Below, in pieces: positions 6,381 to 9,884 of a DNA stretch of 9,884 nt. The notes under the pieces are model-generated. The model did not search any database and was not told the DNA's origin. It saw only the letters and a program-made list of their open reading frames with translations. Source of the DNA: DAIRET01 sp036795455 (GTDB taxonomy: Bacteria > Bacteroidota > Ignavibacteria > Ignavibacteriales > Ignavibacteriaceae). Position 1 is the first letter of the stretch. Each line of letters opens with the position of its first letter. Location of the stretch: the NCBI GenBank assembly GCA_036795455.1, contig DAIRET010000108.1, positions 1 through 9,884 on the forward strand. Reading direction: 5' to 3'. Position numbers and translations under genes: made by a program.

Positions 6381-6848
6381 CTACACCAAATCCGCAAATT
6401 CTGCGTTGACCAAATTTTTCAAGTCTACCGGGTTAAGAAATATTTGCGAACCCCTTACTCCCGCACTAACGTATATTTTGTCGAAAATATTTGCGGTTTC
6501 ATCAAAAAATGTTGGAAAACTTTTTTTCATTCCAATTGGAGAACACCCGCCCCGTAAATAACCTGTTAATGAAAGCACTTCGTTTGCCTTTACCATTTCA
6601 ATATTTTTATTTCCCGAAACGGAAGCTGCTTTTTTCAAATTCAATTCATAGTTGCCCGGGATGCAGAATACGATTATCCCGGTTTTATCACCTCGTGTTA
6701 AGAGTGTCTTGAAGACCTGTTCCGGCTCAGCCCCAATCTTTAACGCTACGGTAACTGCACTTAAATCCGACTCATCAACTTCGTAGCTTTTAAGTGTAAA
6801 GGAAATGTTTTTCGATTCTAAAATTCTAACGGCATTTGTTTTTGACAT
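6381..6848 (-). CDS. ybaK: Cys-tRNA(Pro)/Cys-tRNA(Cys) deacylase, YbaK/EbsC family
   Basis: A 155-residue single-domain protein of the YbaK/INS editing family, which hydrolyses Cys mischarged onto tRNA(Pro) by prolyl-tRNA synthetase; cytosolic. Seen in the sequence: EQVFKTLL (44-50 region) with Lys47 at the place of the invariant catalytic lysine, GYLRGGCSPIGMKK (96-109) corresponding to the GGxSPxGxKK loop, and SAGVRGSQIFLNPVDL (128-143), the typical C-terminal motif. Length matches the family (150-165). The ATG at 6848 fits the family start, but no Shine-Dalgarno sequence precedes it: the upstream minus-strand sequence reads GCCTCCATTTA, the complement of one. A YeaK or ProXp-type editing domain is a less likely alternative. 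It lies between the ferredoxin gene and the 54-residue gene but is separated from the former by the inverted-repeat element at 6885-6999, so it is probably transcribed alone. Confidence 0.9.
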   Translation of the reverse strand: MSKTNAVRILESKNISFTLKSYEVDESDLSAVTVALKIGAEPEQVFKTLLTRGDKTGIIVFCIPGNYELNLKKAASVSGNKNIEMVKANEVLSLTGYLRGGCSPIGMKKSFPTFFDETANIFDKIYVSAGVRGSQIFLNPVDLKNLVNAEFADLV

Positions 6849-6879
6849 TAAATGGAGGCTTTATTAAAGGTTGCTAATT

Positions 6880-6999
6880 AAAAAAAGCTGTTCAATCAAC
6901 AATGGCAATCATCCGGTAGGAAAAAACACGATAGAGGTAAAATATCCCTTCCCCTCTAATTTTAGGTAAGGATGAAAGTTACAATTAATTGAACAGCTT
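6880..6999 (-). other. Long inverted repeat: structured RNA candidate or long-loop terminator of the ferredoxin gene
   Basis: On the minus strand AAGCTGTTCAAT (6999-6988) pairs perfectly, 12 of 12, with ATTGAACAGCTT (6896-6885), and the T run continues to 6880. The 91-nt interior is not random loop. TCATCC pairs with GGATGA as a 6-bp middle stem, and inside it TAGAGG pairs with CCTCTA as a 6-bp inner stem, so three stems are nested. The element begins 7 nt after the ferredoxin stop and reads in the same direction. It contains no reading frame. It could be the 3' end of the ferredoxin mRNA, a 3'-UTR-derived small RNA of about 115 nt, or an independent RNA. I do not recognise an RNA family. Confidence 0.45.
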
Positions 7000-7006
7000 A
7001 TAAAAA

Positions 7007-7339
7007 CTATCTTCCGAGAGTGTCTAAGTATTCTTTTCTTTGAAGAAGGGTCGCTTCGTCTTCCACATGTTTCGGATCGGGAACACAGCAGTCAACCGGG
7101 CAAACGGCGGCACACTGAGGTTCATCGTGGAAACCTTTGCATTCCGTACACTTATCCGGAACAATATAGAAGAAATCGTTTGAATAAAAGCCTTCGGCAC
7201 CTGAAGGAGCGGCTTCGCCCTCACCGTAAGATTTACCGGCAAGTTCCCAATCTGCTCCGCCTTCGTAAATTGCAGTATTCGGACATTCCGGTTCGCAAGC
7301 ACCGCAGTTAATACACTCATCAGTTATCATTATTGCCAT
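7007..7339 (-). CDS. Dicluster 2[4Fe-4S] ferredoxin
   Basis: A 110-residue soluble electron carrier. The first cluster motif is C9-C12-C15 with C19-Pro (CINCGACEPECP). The second is C64-C67-C76-C80-Pro (CTECKGFHDEPQCAAVCP), with the 8-residue spacing between its second and third Cys seen in longer bacterial dicluster ferredoxins. In this fold cluster I is held by C9, C12, C15 and C80, and cluster II by C64, C67, C76 and C19. Two further Cys, C84 and C85, follow. Compared with the roughly 60-residue Chlorobium ferredoxins it has about 30 extra residues between the motifs (about 27-57) and a charged C-terminal helix (DPKHVEDEATLLQRKEYL). This form is, as far as I recall, common in Bacteroidota and relatives. 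AAAGGAG (7353-7347) lies 7 nt before the ATG. It is strongly acidic, as expected. The redox partner cannot be told from context, since no oxidoreductase gene is adjacent. Confidence 0.93.
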   Translation of the reverse strand: MAIMITDECINCGACEPECPNTAIYEGGADWELAGKSYGEGEAAPSGAEGFYSNDFFYIVPDKCTECKGFHDEPQCAAVCPVDCCVPDPKHVEDEATLLQRKEYLDTLGR

Positions 7340-7451
7340 AAATATACTCCTTTAAATTTGTTGTACTTTATAAAATTCTCTTATATGAGGAAAAATAATC
7401 TTGCCTTGTGCAATCTATAAAAAAACTTAAATCTATACAAGCATGAATTTA

Positions 7452-8171
7452 CTACCATCTACCGCTTGCACCGCCGCCCCCGAATGAGCCTCCACCGCCG
7501 GAAAACCCACCGCCGCCGCCGAATCCGCCAAAACTTGATCCTCCCCCATAACTTCCACCCGAAGGACCACCGGGAAAACCGCCGAAATAGATTCCTCTAT
7601 TCCCTCTTTTTCTGAAAATCATTGAGAAAAGAATTATTGCGATAAAAACAAAAACAACAAAGGGAATTGATTCTTCATCACCATCCTCTTTCTTTTTTTG
7701 ATACTCCCCTGCAGTTGCTTTGATTATTGCATCTACACCGGCAAGAACGCCGCCGTAATAATTATTCTCCCTAAAAAGCGGAAAGATTTCATTCCGTATA
7801 ATGTAACTTGCAAGTGCATCGGGAAGATTTCCTTCAAGTCCGTAGCCGACTTCAATCCTGACAGCTCTATCGTCCTTGGCTACCATGAAAAGAATCCCGT
7901 TATCTTTACCACCGGTTCCTATTTTATTTATAGTTGCTACTTCGTGGGCGAAATCTTCAAGTACTTCTCCGTCCAGGGTTGGTATCATTAAAAAAACGAG
8001 TTGTGTAGACGTGGAGTCATAAAATGTGCGTAGCCTATTTTCGATATCCATTATTTCCGAATTGGAAAGCGTGTTTGTTAAATCGGTTGTGTAGTTTGTT
8101 AGTTTCGGAATTTTTGGTTGAGAGTAAACCGCAACAATCGATAAAAGCAACAGTAAAAAACAATTTCGCAT
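7452..8171 (-). CDS. TPM-domain (YgcG-like) membrane-anchored protein
   Basis: A 239-residue protein. Residues 1-18 are a signal peptide (MRNC, then a Leu-rich core, cut near YSQ-P). Residues about 22-155 form the TPM domain (Psb32/YgcG/MOLO-1 family), with the typical GKDNGILFMVAKDDRAVRIE stretch starting at 88 and VGYGLEGNLPDA after it. A membrane helix lies at about 169-186, then a basic patch (RKRGNR), then a Gly/Ser-rich tail ending GGGGASGRW, an ending conserved in many family members. The TPM domain would therefore be outside the cytoplasm and the tail inside. The start is the ATG at 8171, whose A is also the last base of the lemA stop (TGATG); an in-frame TTG at 8174 is not needed. 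No separate Shine-Dalgarno site is visible, so translation probably depends on lemA. TPM proteins are often encoded next to lemA; their exact function is unsettled, with phosphatase activity reported for some members. Confidence 0.9.
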   Translation of the reverse strand: MRNCFLLLLLSIVAVYSQPKIPKLTNYTTDLTNTLSNSEIMDIENRLRTFYDSTSTQLVFLMIPTLDGEVLEDFAHEVATINKIGTGGKDNGILFMVAKDDRAVRIEVGYGLEGNLPDALASYIIRNEIFPLFRENNYYGGVLAGVDAIIKATAGEYQKKKEDGDEESIPFVVFVFIAIILFSMIFRKRGNRGIYFGGFPGGPSGGSYGGGSSFGGFGGGGGFSGGGGSFGGGGASGRW

Positions 8172-8776
8172 CAAAATTCAACTTTGGGCGCGGTTTCTGC
8201 GCCTGCTACAGCTTGAAAATACGGTTTCTCATTAAATCCGAATATCCTTGCAATAATTGCCCCGGGGAACCGTTTTACTGCAGTATTGTAGCCTTCTACT
8301 GTTTCATTGAATTTTTTTCGTTCCACAGAAATCCGGTTTTCAGTTCCTTCCAGTTGAGCTTGTAGTTGTAGGAAATTTTCATTCGCTTTCAATTCGGGGT
8401 AATTTTCGACAGTAACAAGGAGCCTTGACAGAGCGCCGCTCAATTCTCCCTGTGCAGCTTGAAATTTCTGAAACATTGCCGGGTCATTTAGTACTTCAGG
8501 GGTAACTTTCATCTGTCCGACACTTGCTCTTGCTTCCGTAACATCCGTAAGTACTTTTTGCTCAAAATTGGCATACCCTTTTACAGTATTCACAAGATTT
8601 GGAATTAAATCCATTCTCCGCTGGTATTGGTTTTCCACCTGGCTCCAGCTTCTATTAACCGATTCGTTTATAGAAACGAAGTTATTATAACTGCTTACCA
8701 CCCATGAATAAATAAAAACAGCAACAATAACGATTGCTGCAACAATTGATAAACCAATTATTAAACCTTTTTTCAT
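8171..8776 (-). CDS. lemA: LemA family protein
   Basis: A 201-residue protein with a short cytoplasmic start (MKKG), one membrane helix (about 5-26) and a long helical, coiled-coil-like domain outside. LemA signatures are seen in order: NRSWSQVENQYQRRMDLIPNLV (41-62), TEARASVG (80-87), ENYPELKANENFLQLQAQLE (124-143), ENRISVERKKFNE (146-158) and the end block FPGAIIARIFGF (170-181). Length is usual for the family (185-205). The frame is open 26 codons upstream to 8854, but the ATG at 8776 is preferred: GGAGG (8785-8781) lies 4 nt before it, and both the family homology and a normal type II membrane anchor begin here. The stop overlaps the start of the TPM gene by one base (TGATG), so the two form an operon. 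LemA has been linked to membrane and envelope stress and to surface presentation in other bacteria; its role here cannot be read from sequence. Confidence 0.93.
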   Translation of the reverse strand: MKKGLIIGLSIVAAIVIVAVFIYSWVVSSYNNFVSINESVNRSWSQVENQYQRRMDLIPNLVNTVKGYANFEQKVLTDVTEARASVGQMKVTPEVLNDPAMFQKFQAAQGELSGALSRLLVTVENYPELKANENFLQLQAQLEGTENRISVERKKFNETVEGYNTAVKRFPGAIIARIFGFNEKPYFQAVAGAETAPKVEF

Positions 8777-8780
8777 TATA

Positions 8781-8785
8781 CCTCC
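8781..8785 (-). promoter_or_regulatory. Ribosome binding site that decides the lemA start
   Basis: GGAGG on the minus strand, 4 nt before the ATG at 8776. The spacing is short, but it is the only such site in the long open frame and it agrees with the LemA N-terminus. Confidence 0.65.
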
Positions 8786-8958
8786 GGACTGAAAAATATG
8801 AATAATTCCGAAATCGTAATTACTACTTAATATTAACGGAAAAAAGATAAGCATTTTTGCGGATAATATAAATAGCCATCGAAAATCTTTTTAGCTCCAT
8901 TTAGCCTATATGTTCAAATGAAGCATGGCGGGTTACTTCTTAAAGGAGTAAAATTCAG

Positions 8959-8979
8959 GCATAAATTATGCTTTTATGC
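8959..8979 (-). terminator. Possible weak terminator of the yyaL-like gene
   Basis: On the minus strand GCATAAA (8979-8973) pairs with TTTATGC (8965-8959) around a 7-nt loop. The stop codon (8976-8974) lies in the left arm. The stem is AT-rich and the following sequence (CTGAATTTTAC) has only a short T run, so function is uncertain. Confidence 0.25.
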
Positions 8980-9884
8980 TATCCCGATTTTTTGAGATAG
9001 CTCTTCAACACTCGTTACCGGTAGTTCGCAAGTAAAATTTTTACATACGTAAGCGGTTGTTTTATCATCAATGGATATGTAGCTTTTCAGGTATGGAGCT
9101 ATTTTTTCCAGTTCTTCTCTTTTTTCATCCAATAAGACCAGAGTTGTACCAGCATTATAATTCATACCCAGCAAATTCAACATTGCTTTTGTTGATACAT
9201 CCTCTTTCTTCCCGGCTATTATAACTTCAATAGTATCGTTATATAAATTATCAAGTGCGGCTAAAAAAAACGTATGTGATGCCGGTGAGTTTTCAATTTG
9301 ATAATAGAAAGACTGCGACATTAGTTTAATTTTATCATATAGCTCCGGTTTCCCGGTTATTTTATACAGTTTAATCAGATTATAAAATGAAACCGAATTG
9401 CCAGAAGGGATTGCTCCGTCATAAATATCTTTGGGACGGATAATCAGTTCTTCTGCATCGTCAGCCGTTAGGAAGAATCCTCCGTATTCATCATCCCAAA
9501 AATGTTTTAGTTGGACATCAATAAGTTTTAATGCAAGCAGCAAATATTCCGGGTTAAAGTCAGCTTCATAAAGCTGCAATAGACCGCAAATAAAGAAAGC
9601 ATAATCATCCAGTGTTCCGGTAATTGCCGCTTCTCCATCTTTATACCGGTGAAGCAGTCGCCCATCTTCAGATAAAAGTTTTTCCATAATAAACCGGGTT
9701 GATTTAACCGCAGCATGAAGAAATTTTTCCTCTCTGAAAACAGAATACGCCCTGGCAGAAGCGGCAATCATCAAACCGTTCCAATCGGTTAATATCTTTT
9801 CATCTTTTAAAGGATGAACTCTTTTTTCCCTGTCTTCGAAAAGTTTCTTAATTGCTTTATCAATTTTACCAATCAGTTCTTGTT
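8974..9884 (-). CDS. YyaL/SSP411-family protein (thioredoxin-like DUF255 plus alpha/alpha barrel), C-terminal part
   Basis: The frame is open from the stop at 8974 to the window edge, so the gene is cut at its 5' end and 302 residues are visible. The family is normally about 650-700 residues: an N-terminal thioredoxin-like DUF255 domain, here outside the window, and a C-terminal six-hairpin barrel. Visible motifs are REKRVHPLKDEKILTDWNGL near the left edge of the fragment (the family's HPxxDDKxLTxWNGLMI block), DDYAFFICGLLQLYEA, GGFFLTADDAEELIIRPKDI, then YDGAIPSGNSVS, and the closing block TTAYVCKNFTCELPVTSVEEL with two Cys. The first in-frame ATG in the fragment (9771) is internal: homology continues upstream of it, so it is not the start. 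Bacterial function is poorly known; the human relative is SPATA20. A 197-bp gap separates it from lemA, which is probably transcribed separately upstream of nothing in this gene. Confidence 0.88.
   Translation of the reverse strand, partial: QELIGKIDKAIKKLFEDREKRVHPLKDEKILTDWNGLMIAASARAYSVFREEKFLHAAVKSTRFIMEKLLSEDGRLLHRYKDGEAAITGTLDDYAFFICGLLQLYEADFNPEYLLLALKLIDVQLKHFWDDEYGGFFLTADDAEELIIRPKDIYDGAIPSGNSVSFYNLIKLYKITGKPELYDKIKLMSQSFYYQIENSPASHTFFLAALDNLYNDTIEVIIAGKKEDVSTKAMLNLLGMNYNAGTTLVLLDEKREELEKIAPYLKSYISIDDKTTAYVCKNFTCELPVTSVEELSQKIGIA

Noticed and set aside
6880..7006. Reading the 6885-6999 inverted repeat as a MITE
   Set aside because: I could not find a convincing target-site duplication, only A-rich flanks, and a nested-stem RNA with a T tract explains it better. 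A genome-wide copy search would settle it.
7452..7620. GC-rich CCGCCG-type repeats as a separate repeat element
   Set aside because: They are the Gly codons of the TPM protein tail, which ends in the family's usual GASGRW.
8024..8365. Plus-strand open frame of 113 codons across the lemA/TPM junction
   Set aside because: It lies opposite two well-supported genes, has no ribosome binding site and no recognisable protein.
8791..8798. TATTTTTC on the minus strand as a -7 element for lemA
   Set aside because: Transcription would begin inside the ribosome binding site, leaving no usable leader.
8777..8854. 26 extra N-terminal residues for LemA
   Set aside because: The GGAGG site and the normal LemA anchor favour the ATG at 8776.
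1..9884. CRISPR array, tRNA/rRNA gene, transposase, phage, toxin-antitoxin or defence system
   Set aside because: No regularly spaced direct repeats, no T-loop-bearing cloverleaf, and no such protein signatures on either strand. The gene set is housekeeping.

Overview
The window is AT-rich (mid to upper 30s % GC by eye). It looks like chromosomal DNA of a member of the Bacteroidota/Chlorobiota/Ignavibacteriota group, with Ignavibacteria my best guess. The signs are a small ribosomal protein of the bTHX family, a roughly 110-residue dicluster ferredoxin of the type common in that group, two promoters matching the Bacteroidota -7 consensus TAnnTTTG, and HldD, which implies a heptose-containing Gram-negative outer membrane. 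The lineage is inferred from protein types only; no rRNA or tRNA gene is present.

Layout. Positions 1-513 hold no convincing gene, only AT-rich DNA with small hairpins. A very acidic 113-residue protein (514-855, +) follows and ends in a good hairpin terminator. hldD (1082-2053, -) and full-length cobalamin-dependent metH (2134-5853, +) diverge from an 80-bp spacer. metH converges on thx (5866-6012, -), and both share one bidirectional terminator. From there to the right edge every gene is on the minus strand: thx, a 54-residue basic protein (6127-6291), ybaK (6381-6848), a dicluster ferredoxin (7007-7339), the translationally coupled pair lemA plus TPM-domain gene (7452-8776), and the C-terminal 302 residues of a YyaL/DUF255 protein that runs off the right edge.

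How the genes work together. Most are independent housekeeping units: envelope heptose synthesis (hldD), methionine and folate metabolism (metH), translation (thx, ybaK for Cys-tRNA(Pro) editing, possibly the 54-residue protein), electron transfer (ferredoxin) and an envelope pair (lemA/TPM). This is not an obvious defence or mobile region. I see no CRISPR array, transposase, integrase or phage gene.

The less ordinary signals are: (1) the (D/E)n-F acidic protein; (2) a 115-nt nested inverted-repeat element between the ferredoxin gene and ybaK that ends in a T tract and could be a small structured RNA; (3) a nearly identical promoter and leader block in front of thx and the unrecognised 54-residue basic protein, suggesting the two are co-regulated.
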